A stretch of 10,171 bases of DNA from Acidimicrobiaceae bacterium (GCA_003154135.1 PMCN01000118.1:5646-15816); one strand, 5' to 3'; positions 1 to 6,709 are shown, numbered from the stretch's first letter. Notes: generated by a model not told the origin, from the sequence alone. Translations and numbers: made by a program.

Positions 1-41
1 CGGATGTGAGGCGTTTCGCGCCCGACTCGATCGGGGTGTGG

Positions 42-731
42 TCAGGTGTGGTGGACCAGGTGGTCGAAGAGGCCTTGCTGCTGGGGGTCGGTGTCGGCGG
101 AGTCCTCGGGGTGCCACTGGGTGGCGACGATCCAGCGCGCGCTGCGCATCTCGGCCGCGTGCACGATGCCGTCGGCCGTGCGTCCGGTGACCGTGAGCCC
201 CTCGGCAACCCGGTCGAGTGACTGGTGGTGCACGCAGTGGCAGGCACCCGGTGCGTCGGTACCCATCGCCTTGGCGGCGAGCGAGTCGGTGTCGAGCGTG
301 GGCGTGGTGAACTGCATCCAGTGGTCGTCGCTGCCGATGTGCTGCACCAGCGTGCCGCAGAGCGCGACGTTGAGCACCTGCATGCCGCGGCAGATGGCCA
401 GCATCGGCACGTCGAGGTCGACCGCGGCGCGCACCACGGCCAGCTCCACCTCGTCGTGCTCGGCCACGATGCCGTACAGCTGCTCGGCCGTGGCCTCCTG
501 CCCGTAGTGCCGCGGATCGACGTCGCCGCCGCCGTGGAGCACGACCGCGTCGACCCGGCGCAGCAGGTCGGGCACGCCGTCGACGAGCGACAGGATGGGC
601 GGCAGCATGAGCGGGGTTCCCCCGGCTCGGGCCACGGCGTGGAAGTAGCGGCGGCCGGCGGCGAAGGGCTCACCCCGCACGCCCTTGGCCTCGGTGGCCA
701 TGCGGCCGACGATGAGCACCAGCGGGTTCAC
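42..731 (-). CDS. PuuD-like gamma-glutamyl hydrolase, copy A (class I GATase fold, peptidase C26)
   Basis: This 229-residue protein has the class I glutamine-amidotransferase fold of the gamma-glutamyl-GABA hydrolase (PuuD) family. Those enzymes are cytoplasmic and hydrolyse a gamma-glutamyl amide to glutamate plus the amine or amino acid. The nucleophile elbow is AICRGMQ with Cys114. WHPED supplies His207 and Glu209, completing the triad, and a GGGDVDP loop lies near residues 67-73. Length fits the family. The start is GTG, 9 bases after the stop of copy B, with no clear Shine-Dalgarno, so translational coupling is likely. It is the second gene of a two-gene minus-strand operon. Two positions differ from copy B at usually conserved sites: His66 where copy B has Pro (LPGGGD), and Cys125 where copy B has Gly (GGTLVQ). 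The family is certain; the natural substrate is not. PuuD itself acts in putrescine degradation, but related enzymes serve other gamma-glutamylated amines. Confidence 0.9.
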   Translation of the reverse strand: MNPLVLIVGRMATEAKGVRGEPFAAGRRYFHAVARAGGTPLMLPPILSLVDGVPDLLRRVDAVVLHGGGDVDPRHYGQEATAEQLYGIVAEHDEVELAVVRAAVDLDVPMLAICRGMQVLNVALCGTLVQHIGSDDHWMQFTTPTLDTDSLAAKAMGTDAPGACHCVHHQSLDRVAEGLTVTGRTADGIVHAAEMRSARWIVATQWHPEDSADTDPQQQGLFDHLVHHT

Positions 732-740
732 CGGGCCAGC

Positions 741-1475
741 CTATGCACGCGCCGCAGTGGGCGAGGCGGCACGCGCCGCCGCACGACGCACGAGCTCGTT
801 GTAGATGGCCTGCTGCTGCGGCTTGTGCGTCGCGGTGTCCTCGGGGTGCCATTGGGCGCCGACCACCCACGAGGCGGTGGGCAGCTCGACGGCCTCGAGC
901 TGGCCGTCGGGCGCCCAGCCGCACGCGATGAGCGGCTCGGCCAGGTCGCGCAGTCCCTGGTGGTGCACCGAGTGGCAGTGCTCGAGGTGCGTGGTGCCCG
1001 CGGCCTCGGCGAGCTTGCAGCCCTCGGCGAGGGTGACCTCGTGCTCGCGCATCCAGTGGTCGCTGTTGCCGATGTCCTGCACCAGCGTGCCGCCGAGCGC
1101 GACGTTGAGCACCTGCATGCCGCGGCACAGCGCGAGCATCGGCAGGTCGAGCTCGATGGCCGCCAGGCACACCGCGATGTCGAGGTCGTCGTGGGCGGCA
1201 ACGATGCCGTACAACGTGTCGTCGTCGGGTTCGGCGCCGTAGCGCCGCGGGTCGACGTCGCCGCCTCCGGGCAGGAGCACGCCGTCGAAGTGCTGGAGCA
1301 CGGTGAGGGCGTTGGCGGCGAGCTCCTTGATGGGCGGCACCAGCACGGGCACGCCTCCGGCGCGGGCCACCGCGCGCGAGTACGGCTGGCTGCTGCTGAA
1401 CGCATCACGCTTGCCCTCGTCGGAGAACGTGAGGGTGCGGGCGCACAGGGCGATGAGGGGCGGCGGCTGGCTCAT
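741..1475 (-). CDS. PuuD-like gamma-glutamyl hydrolase, copy B (class I GATase fold, peptidase C26)
   Basis: This 244-residue paralogue of the adjacent copy A has the same architecture. LPGGGDVDP lies at 68-76, the nucleophile elbow ALCRGMQ carries Cys117, HSVHHQ is near 168-173, and QWHPED carries His210 and Glu212, so the catalytic triad is complete. It is expected to release the amine-derived product from a gamma-glutamyl conjugate in the cytoplasm. The ATG at 1475 is the first gene of the minus-strand pair. No Shine-Dalgarno precedes it, but a -10-like CAGAAT sits 8 bases upstream, which suggests a leaderless transcript. The C-terminus carries an Ala/Arg-rich tail of about 15 residues that copy A lacks. 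It is transcribed divergently from an aldehyde dehydrogenase, the enzyme that precedes this hydrolysis in the Puu-type pathway. The exact substrate cannot be read from sequence. Confidence 0.92.
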   Translation of the reverse strand: MSQPPPLIALCARTLTFSDEGKRDAFSSSQPYSRAVARAGGVPVLVPPIKELAANALTVLQHFDGVLLPGGGDVDPRRYGAEPDDDTLYGIVAAHDDLDIAVCLAAIELDLPMLALCRGMQVLNVALGGTLVQDIGNSDHWMREHEVTLAEGCKLAEAAGTTHLEHCHSVHHQGLRDLAEPLIACGWAPDGQLEAVELPTASWVVGAQWHPEDTATHKPQQQAIYNELVRRAAARAASPTAARA

Positions 1476-1483
1476 TGCCGACC

Positions 1484-1489
1484 ATTCTG
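1484..1489 (-). promoter_or_regulatory. Candidate -10 box for the minus-strand hydrolase pair (leaderless)
   Basis: On the minus strand CAGAAT lies 8 bases before the ATG at 1475. That spacing puts the expected transcription start on or next to the A of the ATG. No purine-rich ribosome binding site precedes this start, which fits leaderless initiation as is common in actinobacteria. I see no convincing -35 element. This is a motif match by eye only. Confidence 0.4.
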
Positions 1490-1509
1490 GCGCACCCTCG
1501 GCGGGCAGC

Positions 1510-1515
1510 TACCCT
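1510..1515 (+). promoter_or_regulatory. Candidate -10 box for the aldehyde dehydrogenase operon (leaderless)
   Basis: TACCCT fits the actinobacterial TANNNT pattern and ends 8 bases before the GTG start at 1524, the same distance as on the other side of this divergent region. A weak -35 candidate, TTCTGG at 1485-1490, is 19 bases upstream and overlaps the opposing -10 box. The 48-base region (1476-1523) would then hold two face-to-face, partly overlapping promoters. Confidence 0.4.
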
Positions 1516-1523
1516 CCATCGAC

Positions 1524-2882
1524 GTGTCGACCTTGCTCACGCTCCGCAACCCTGCCACCGAAGCGGTCATCCACGAGATGCCGCACGCCACCGTCGACGA
1601 CGTCGACGCAGCCATCGCCAAGGCCACGGCGGCGTCGCCCGCCTGGCGCAAGATGGCACCGGTCGACCGCAGCCGGCTGCTGCGGCGCTTCGCCGACACG
1701 GTGGCGGCGCACGCCGACGAGCTGGCCGAGATCGAGACCCGCAACATGGGCATGCCCATCGGCAACTCGCGGTGGTGCGCCAACATGGTGGCCGACGTGC
1801 TGCACTACTTCTCCGGCGCGGTCGAGAAGCACACCGGGTCGTCCATCCCGGTCGCCGGCGGGGTGGACATCACGTTCCACGAGCCGCTCGGCGTGGTCGG
1901 TCTCATCACGCCCTGGAACTTCCCGATGCTGATGGCGTCGTGGAAGGTGGGCCCGGCGCTCGCCGCGGGCAACACCGCGGTGCTGAAGCCGGCAGAGATC
2001 ACGCCGCTCAGCTCCATGCGACTCGCCGAGCTGGCGCTCGAGGCCGGCATTCCCGATGGCGTGTTCAACGTGGTCGTCGGCCCCGGCTCCACGGTGGGCT
2101 GGCGGCTGGTCGAGCACCCCGACGTGCGAAAAGTTGCGTTCACCGGTTCCACGGAAGTGGGCAAGCGGCTGATGAAGGGCTGCGCCGACCAGGTGAAGCG
2201 CCTCACGCTCGAACTGGGCGGCAAGAGCGCGAACATCGTGTTCGCCGATGCCGACATCGAGAAGGCCGCAGCGGCGGCACCCGGCGCGGTGTTCGACAAC
2301 TCGGGCCAGGACTGCTGCTCGCGCAGCCGCGTGCTGGTGCAGCGCAGCGTGTTCGACCGCTTCATGGAGCTGTTCATCGACGCGTCGAAGGCATGGACCG
2401 TGGGTGACCCGATGTCGCCCGACACAGCGATGGGGCCGCTCGTCACGGCCGGTCACCTCGCCGCCGTGCGCCAGTTCAGCGACGGACTCGAGACGGTCTA
2501 CACGGGCGAGGTGCCAACGGGTCCGGGCTACTGGCACCCGGTGATGATCGCCACGCCGGCCTACGACGCGCCGGTGTGCCACGAGGAGATCTTCGGTCCG
2601 GTCGTGGTGGTCATCCCGTTCGACGACGAGGCCGACGCCATCCGGATCTGCAACGACAGCATCTACGGCCTGTCGGGCTCGGTGTGGACCCGCGATGGGT
2701 CCAAGGCGCTCCGCGTGGTGCGGGCGATGGACTCGGGCACTTTGAGCGTCAACTCGAACTCGTCGGTCCGCTACAGCACGCCCTTCGGCGGGTTCAAGCA
2801 GAGCGGCCTCGGCCGTGAGCACAGCATGCAGGTGCTCGACCACTACACCGAGCTGAAGAACGTCTTCATCGCCACCGACTGA
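1524..2882 (+). CDS. NAD(P)-dependent aldehyde dehydrogenase (AldC/PuuC-like)
   Basis: This 452-residue cytoplasmic aldehyde dehydrogenase oxidises an aldehyde to the acid with NAD(P)+. Visible motifs in order are TPWNF with the oxyanion Asn132, LKPAE with the cofactor-contacting Lys155, FTGSTEVG near 206-213, LELGGK with the general base Glu230, and NSGQDCC with the nucleophile Cys264. EEIFGP and a PFGGFKQSGLGRE segment follow towards the C-terminus. It is shorter than the usual 480-500 residues, through a compact region after the catalytic Cys. With the GQDCC motif this recalls the mycobacterial AldC type found beside glnA4. The GTG at 1524 is chosen because the frame remains open far upstream (to 225), but only opposite the two hydrolase genes, and the first codons already match the family N-terminus (TLRNPATEAV). 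It leads an operon with the amidotransferase-like gene, the permease and the PPOX gene. A gamma-glutamyl-aminoaldehyde is the substrate its context suggests, but this is unproven. Confidence 0.93.
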   Translation: MSTLLTLRNPATEAVIHEMPHATVDDVDAAIAKATAASPAWRKMAPVDRSRLLRRFADTVAAHADELAEIETRNMGMPIGNSRWCANMVADVLHYFSGAVEKHTGSSIPVAGGVDITFHEPLGVVGLITPWNFPMLMASWKVGPALAAGNTAVLKPAEITPLSSMRLAELALEAGIPDGVFNVVVGPGSTVGWRLVEHPDVRKVAFTGSTEVGKRLMKGCADQVKRLTLELGGKSANIVFADADIEKAAAAAPGAVFDNSGQDCCSRSRVLVQRSVFDRFMELFIDASKAWTVGDPMSPDTAMGPLVTAGHLAAVRQFSDGLETVYTGEVPTGPGYWHPVMIATPAYDAPVCHEEIFGPVVVVIPFDDEADAIRICNDSIYGLSGSVWTRDGSKALRVVRAMDSGTLSVNSNSSVRYSTPFGGFKQSGLGREHSMQVLDHYTELKNVFIATD

Positions 2883-2893
2883 CCGGAAGCACC

Positions 2894-3583
2894 ATGCGCG
2901 CGCTCACCATCGCCAACGCCGACGACGCCGACACCGGATTCGTCGGCGACCGCCTTCGCCACCACGGCTACGCGTTCGACGAATGCCAGCGCGAGCACAC
3001 CGACGAGTGGCCGCAGCTCGATGGGCACGATCTCGTGCTCCTGCTCGGAAGCGAGTGGAGCGTCTACTGGCCCGACATCGCACGGCACGTCGAGGCCGAG
3101 GTGGCGCTCGTGCGAGATGCGGCGCGCCGGGGGATCCCGGTGCTGGGCATCTGCTTCGGCCACCAGATGATGGCGCACGCGCTGGGGGGCTCGGTCTTCC
3201 GCGCCAGCCGCCCCGAGGTCGGTTGGGTGCACGTCGACACCGACCAGCCCGATGCGGTGGCGTCCGGCCCGTGGCTCGAGTGGCACTACGACGCGGTGTC
3301 GTTGCCGCCCGGAGCCGTGGAGCTGGCCCGCAACGAGGTCGGTCCGCAGGCGTGGCGGCTCGGTCGCATGCTTGCCACGCAGTTCCATCCCGAGGCAACC
3401 GAGTCGGTGGTCCGGCGGTGGTCGTCGGGTGTCGGCGTCGACGAGCTCGCCCGCGTCGGCACGTCGGCCGACCAGCTGCTTGCGGCCACGCGCGCAGTTG
3501 CCGATGTGGCGGAGCTCAACGCCCACAAGCTGGTCGACTGGTTCTGCGCGACCGTGCGCGACACCCCTTTTCAGGCGTGCTAG
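2894..3583 (+). CDS. Class I glutamine amidotransferase-like protein (GMP-synthase GATase type)
   Basis: This 229-residue protein has a complete class I GATase triad: Cys87 in GICFGHQ, His165 and Glu167 in QFHPEA. It has LLLGSEWSVYW near 49-59 in place of the usual oxyanion-side GG loop, and EWHYDAV near 129-134. It resembles stand-alone GMP-synthase-type amidotransferase domains rather than the two PuuD-like proteins at the left end. No synthase partner domain is fused. Roughly the last 55 residues form a tail beyond the catalytic core. The ATG has a good Shine-Dalgarno, GGAAG at 2885-2889, 4 bases before it, and the gene begins 11 bases after the dehydrogenase stop, so the two are surely co-transcribed. 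Such proteins hydrolyse glutamine or gamma-glutamyl compounds. Placement behind the dehydrogenase suggests a gamma-glutamyl hydrolase role, but donating ammonia to an unlinked synthase cannot be excluded. Confidence 0.88.
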   Translation: MRALTIANADDADTGFVGDRLRHHGYAFDECQREHTDEWPQLDGHDLVLLLGSEWSVYWPDIARHVEAEVALVRDAARRGIPVLGICFGHQMMAHALGGSVFRASRPEVGWVHVDTDQPDAVASGPWLEWHYDAVSLPPGAVELARNEVGPQAWRLGRMLATQFHPEATESVVRRWSSGVGVDELARVGTSADQLLAATRAVADVAELNAHKLVDWFCATVRDTPFQAC

Positions 3584-3646
3584 AAACTCGCTGACCACGG
3601 GTGCATCAAGGGGAGCACCGCTGGTCGAAACCACACCTACACGACT

Positions 3647-3652
3647 GGGGGA
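3647..3652 (+). promoter_or_regulatory. Ribosome binding site that fixes the permease start
   Basis: GGGGGA lies 4 bases before the ATG at 3657. The reading frame stays open upstream to 3252, inside the previous gene, but the stretch before 3657 is Arg/Ser-rich and unlike any permease. This site together with the family-like N-terminus supports the ATG at 3657. The gap 3584-3656 also contains a 5-bp inverted repeat (GGTGC 3600-3604, GCACC 3615-3619). It has no T-tract, so I do not call it a terminator, and I see no convincing promoter there. Confidence 0.6.
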
Positions 3653-3656
3653 TTCC

Positions 3657-5345
3657 ATGGCCGACACCGTGGACGACGATCGCGACCACTTGCATTCGAT
3701 GGGTTATGCGCAGGAGTTGCACCGTGGCATGTCCACGTTCAGCAACTTCGCCATCAGCTTCTCGATCATCTCCATCCTGGCCGGTGGCTTCACGAGCTTC
3801 TGGCTCGGCATGGTCACATCCGGGCCGAGAGTCATCACGCTCGGTTGGGTGATCGTGGGCTTCTTCGCACTGCTCGTGGGCATGGCGATGGGCGAGATCT
3901 GCTCGGCGTACCCGACGGCAGGTGGCCTGTACTACTGGTCGGCGAAGCTGGCGAAGAAGAACGCTGCTCGCTGGTCGTGGTTCACCGGCTACTTCAACCT
4001 CATCGGCCAGATCGGCGTCATCGCGTCGGTCGACTACGGCCTGGCCGTCTTCACGGCCTACTTCATCCGCATGTTCGACGACAGCTTCAAGCTCACGGTC
4101 ACATCCATCTTCATCATCTTCCTCATCATGCTGGTGGTGCACGGCATGCTGAACACCTTCAGGATCGACCTCGTGAAGGTGCTCGGCAACATCAGCGTGT
4201 GGTGGCACGTGGCGGGTGTGGCCATCATCGCCGGCGTGCTGTTCATCGCACCCACCAACAAGCGTGGCATCGGCGGTGCGTTCGACAAGGCGCCCCCCGG
4301 CCTCACCGGCTGGACCGGTGGTGTGTTCGTCACCGTCTACCTCTTCGCACTCGGCCTTCTGCTCGCGCAGTACACCATCACCGGCTTCGATGCCTCGGCA
4401 CACGTGAGCGAGGAGACCAAGGGCGCACGCACCGAGGCCCCGAAGGCCATCGTGCGGTCCATCTACATCTCGGCGGTCGCCGGCCTCATCCTCAACCTGT
4501 CGATGATCGCCGCGCTGCCCAAGCCCGGCAAGGACGGCGACGCGCTGTACGCGGGTCTGGTCTTCGGTGACAAGAACGATCCGTTCCTCGTCAATGCCGC
4601 CAACCGCCTCATCTCGAGCGCGGTCGGCTCGGGTGCAGCCAAGTTGCTGGTGTTCATCGCCGTCATGGGCCAGTTCTTCTGCGGCCTCGCATCGGTGACG
4701 GCCAACAGCCGCATGATCTACGCGTTCAGCCGTGACGGCGCGCTGCCCGGCTCGAAGCACTGGCACAAGATCAACAAGCGCACGCGCACGCCAACGAACT
4801 CCGTGTGGCTGGGCGTCACCCTGTCGGCCATCGTGGGCGCTTCGTCGCTGTACGTGCGTGGCACTGGAGCCGGCCGGTACTCGACCGCGTTCTTCGCGAT
4901 GACCGGCATCTGCGTGATCGGCCTCTACATCGCCTATGCCATCCCGATCTACCTGCGCCTCACCAACCCCGACTTCAAGGTCGGCCCCTGGAACCTGAAG
5001 GGGTACCACAAGATCGTCGGCTGGACGTCGATCGTGTGGATCGCGATCATCAGCGTGCTGTTCTGTGCGCCGCTGTTCTGGCCGTTCTGGAAGCCGTGGG
5101 GCAGCGGCAACATGTTCCTCGACGACGGGGCGGGCAACTCCTTCTTCAAGATCAACAACTTCAACTTCACGGGGCCGCTCATCCTTCTCGGGGCCATCTT
5201 CGTGATGGGCTACTGGCGCTTCAGCGGCAAGAAGTGGTTCACCGGACCAAAGGTGCAGGGCACGAGGGAAGAGCTGCTGGCCATCGAGCGCGAGCTCGAT
5301 GCACTGGAGCACGGCCGTTCCGTCGACCCCGACCACATGGCCTGA
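3657..5345 (+). CDS. APC-superfamily amino acid/amine permease (ACT-like family)
   Basis: This 562-residue inner-membrane transporter has about twelve hydrophobic segments, roughly at residues 29-52, 59-80, 108-138, 148-166, 181-199, 222-243, 265-287, 328-346, 382-400, 408-430, 453-472 and 504-520. The N-terminal MGYAQELHRGMSTFSNFAIS and the GFDASAHVSEETKGA segment at 243-257 are hallmarks of the amino acid/choline transporter branch of the APC superfamily (GABA, choline and amino-acid permeases). A substrate is expected to enter by secondary active transport. The long loop near 482-503 and a charged cytoplasmic tail (530-562) are visible. It sits 73 bases behind the amidotransferase-like gene, on the same strand, and 4 bases ahead of the PPOX gene. 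Context suggests import of the amine or amino acid handled by the dehydrogenase and gamma-glutamyl hydrolases, such as GABA, ethanolamine or a polyamine. The family is secure; the substrate is inference. Confidence 0.92.
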   Translation: MADTVDDDRDHLHSMGYAQELHRGMSTFSNFAISFSIISILAGGFTSFWLGMVTSGPRVITLGWVIVGFFALLVGMAMGEICSAYPTAGGLYYWSAKLAKKNAARWSWFTGYFNLIGQIGVIASVDYGLAVFTAYFIRMFDDSFKLTVTSIFIIFLIMLVVHGMLNTFRIDLVKVLGNISVWWHVAGVAIIAGVLFIAPTNKRGIGGAFDKAPPGLTGWTGGVFVTVYLFALGLLLAQYTITGFDASAHVSEETKGARTEAPKAIVRSIYISAVAGLILNLSMIAALPKPGKDGDALYAGLVFGDKNDPFLVNAANRLISSAVGSGAAKLLVFIAVMGQFFCGLASVTANSRMIYAFSRDGALPGSKHWHKINKRTRTPTNSVWLGVTLSAIVGASSLYVRGTGAGRYSTAFFAMTGICVIGLYIAYAIPIYLRLTNPDFKVGPWNLKGYHKIVGWTSIVWIAIISVLFCAPLFWPFWKPWGSGNMFLDDGAGNSFFKINNFNFTGPLILLGAIFVMGYWRFSGKKWFTGPKVQGTREELLAIERELDALEHGRSVDPDHMA

Positions 5346-5349
5346 TCAG

Positions 5350-5769
5350 GTGACGTCACTGCATCCCGCGCTCGCCGACGCGATCGATGCAGGTGTCCAC
5401 GGGCACCTCGTCACCGTCAACCCCGACGGCTCGCCACAGGTCACTGTGGTCTGGCTCGGGCGAGACGGCGACGAGGTGCTGGCGGCACATCTGGGCGCCG
5501 GTCAGAAGATCCGCAACATCCGGCGCGATCCACGGGTGACCGTCTCGTTCGAGCTGCCCGGCACCAGTGGCCCCGGACTCGCCAACTATGCGGTGCTGCA
5601 CGGCACGGGCCGCATCACCGAGGGCGGTGCACCCGAACTGCTGCAGGCGCTCGCGGTGAAGTTCCTCGGGCCGGGTGTGAAGTTCCCGCCGATGGACGAG
5701 CCGCCGCCCGGCGTCGTGGTGCACATCGCGGTGCGCCGTGTGACCGGCAACGGCCCCTGGGTCAGCTGA
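5350..5769 (+). CDS. PPOX-fold, probably F420-dependent small oxidoreductase
   Basis: This 139-residue protein has the pyridoxamine-5'-phosphate-oxidase-like split-barrel fold typical of actinobacterial F420-binding proteins (the Rv1155-like group). Visible signatures are NPDGSPQVTVVW at 24-35, KIRNIRRDPRVTVSFE at 53-68 and the C-terminal VTGNGPW. The middle region (about 92-120) is Pro/Gly-rich. The GTG at 5350 is 4 bases after the permease stop and implies translational coupling. The frame also has an ATG at 5299, which would add 17 residues inside the permease gene that do not look like this family. Its stop overlaps the convergent phosphotransferase gene by 8 bases. Enzymes of this group reduce small substrates with F420H2, or simply bind F420, FMN or heme-like ligands. 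Nothing here identifies the substrate, and its link to the permease may be only positional. Confidence 0.85.
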   Translation: MTSLHPALADAIDAGVHGHLVTVNPDGSPQVTVVWLGRDGDEVLAAHLGAGQKIRNIRRDPRVTVSFELPGTSGPGLANYAVLHGTGRITEGGAPELLQALAVKFLGPGVKFPPMDEPPPGVVVHIAVRRVTGNGPWVS

Positions 5770-6691
5770 CCGGCTTCGCCGCGTCGGCCACCCACCTGTC
5801 GAACTCCGGCCGCGATGACAGGCGCTCGCAGCTGCTGAGGCGCTCGTCGGCGTACGACACGAAATCGGTGTCGAGGGTGCTGATGGCCTGCTGCACAACA
5901 GCCCACATGCCCTCGCGGAACTCGCTCATCATCTTCATCAATTGCAACCGTGCCCAGGCGGCGCGGGAGATCGTGCCGAAGTAGAGCTGCAGCAGGTGCT
6001 CGTCGTCGCCGTGGTCGAACCCGCAGTTGACGCTGAGGTTGCCGAGGTCGAAGAAGCGGTCGTTCATGCCGGCGTACTCGAAGTCGAGGAGCCACACGCC
6101 GGGCTCGCCGTCGGCGGCGAACAGCACGTTGCCCGGCAGCAGGTCGTTGTGGCAGGGGACGAGCGGCAGCGGAGCCCGCGCGAACGCGGCCTCGATGCGA
6201 CGGCTCTGACGGTGCAGGCGGTCGTACGACGAGGGCGGGATGACACCGTGGCTGGCCGCGTCGCGTGCGTGCCACTCGACGACGCGGTGGATGGGGAAGG
6301 CACCGGCGAGCGGCCCGCTCTCGTGGAAGCGTCGGAGCAGACCGACGACGACGGAGAGGTGCTGCGCGAACGGGCGTCCTTCGATGTGGTGCCCCGGGAC
6401 GAGCTCGGTGATGAGCGTGCCGACACCCGGCAGGCGGCCGGCCACCGCCGGACCGATGCCCAGTTCGGCGGCGCGGGTGGCGGCCTCGGCCTCGTTGGCC
6501 CGGTCGATGCCGAGCAGCTCCGTGCGTTCGCCGGGCACGCGCACGACGTAGCGGTGGCCGTCGACGAGGGCCACGTAGTTGGTGTTGGTGATGCCGCCGT
6601 GCAACGGCGTGAGCACCACCTGGCGGCCGGTCCACTCGGGCACCCTGGCGACGAGGGCCTCGATGTCGGGCCTGGGCATCCCCGCGGTCAT
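5762..6691 (-). CDS. Choline/ethanolamine-kinase-like phosphotransferase (APH fold)
   Basis: This 309-residue cytoplasmic kinase belongs to the aminoglycoside-phosphotransferase/choline-kinase superfamily. It has GGITNTNY at 32-39 (nucleotide-binding loop), YVVRVPG at 48-54 and IDRANEAEA near 62-70. The Brenner motif CHNDLLPGN at 180-188 carries catalytic Asp183 and Asn188, and LLDFEYAG has the Mg-binding Asp203. The combination TNTNY, VVRVPG and DFEYAG is closer to the LicA/choline-ethanolamine kinases than to antibiotic-modifying enzymes. It would transfer the ATP gamma-phosphate to a small amino alcohol. The ATG at 6691 is preferred; a second in-frame ATG lies at 6679. A GGAGG sequence upstream is too far (about 15 bases) to serve as the ribosome site, while TACACC ends 6 bases before the ATG, so the mRNA may be leaderless. 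It is divergent from the FGGY kinase gene and convergent with the PPOX gene. Confidence 0.88.
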   Translation of the reverse strand: MTAGMPRPDIEALVARVPEWTGRQVVLTPLHGGITNTNYVALVDGHRYVVRVPGERTELLGIDRANEAEAATRAAELGIGPAVAGRLPGVGTLITELVPGHHIEGRPFAQHLSVVVGLLRRFHESGPLAGAFPIHRVVEWHARDAASHGVIPPSSYDRLHRQSRRIEAAFARAPLPLVPCHNDLLPGNVLFAADGEPGVWLLDFEYAGMNDRFFDLGNLSVNCGFDHGDDEHLLQLYFGTISRAAWARLQLMKMMSEFREGMWAVVQQAISTLDTDFVSYADERLSSCERLSSRPEFDRWVADAAKPVS

Positions 6692-6696
6692 GACAA

Positions 6697-6709
6697 AGGT
6701 GTAGCACCT
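6697..6709. promoter_or_regulatory. Inverted repeat in the divergent kinase promoter region
   Basis: AGGTG-TAG-CACCT is a perfect 5-3-5 inverted repeat in the 63-base space between the two kinase genes. It overlaps the -10-like region of the minus-strand gene (TACACC, 6 bases before its ATG) and lies about 45 bases before the FGGY gene start. A candidate -10 for the FGGY gene is CAGTGT at 6742-6747, 7 bases before its ATG. The repeat could be an operator for a dimeric regulator. It is short, and no regulator gene is present in the window. Confidence 0.3.

Noticed and set aside
1..41. End of a further gene at the left edge
   Set aside because: An ATG followed directly by TGA occurs at 4-9, but 41 bases are too few to assign a frame or family on either strand.
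225..1523. Long open frame continuous with and upstream of the aldehyde dehydrogenase
   Set aside because: It runs antisense to the two hydrolase genes, which have full catalytic motifs. Its translation is His/Arg/Val-rich and low in complexity, and the dehydrogenase family N-terminus begins at 1524.
1509..2843. 444-codon minus-strand frame opposite the dehydrogenase
   Set aside because: Shadow frame with biased composition and no motif, opposite a gene with complete catalytic residues.
3600..3619. Inverted repeat GGTGC/GCACC between the amidotransferase-like gene and the permease, as a terminator
   Set aside because: Only a 5-bp stem with a 10-base loop and no T-tract. The permease downstream probably belongs to the same transcript.
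3606..5336. 576-codon minus-strand frame opposite the permease
   Set aside because: Very rich in Asp, Glu, His and Arg with no hydrophobic core or motif. It mirrors the membrane-protein codons of the true gene.
5762..6691. Antibiotic-resistance aminoglycoside phosphotransferase
   Set aside because: The fold is shared, but TNTNY, VVRVPG and DFEYAG match choline/ethanolamine-type kinases, and there is no resistance or mobile context.
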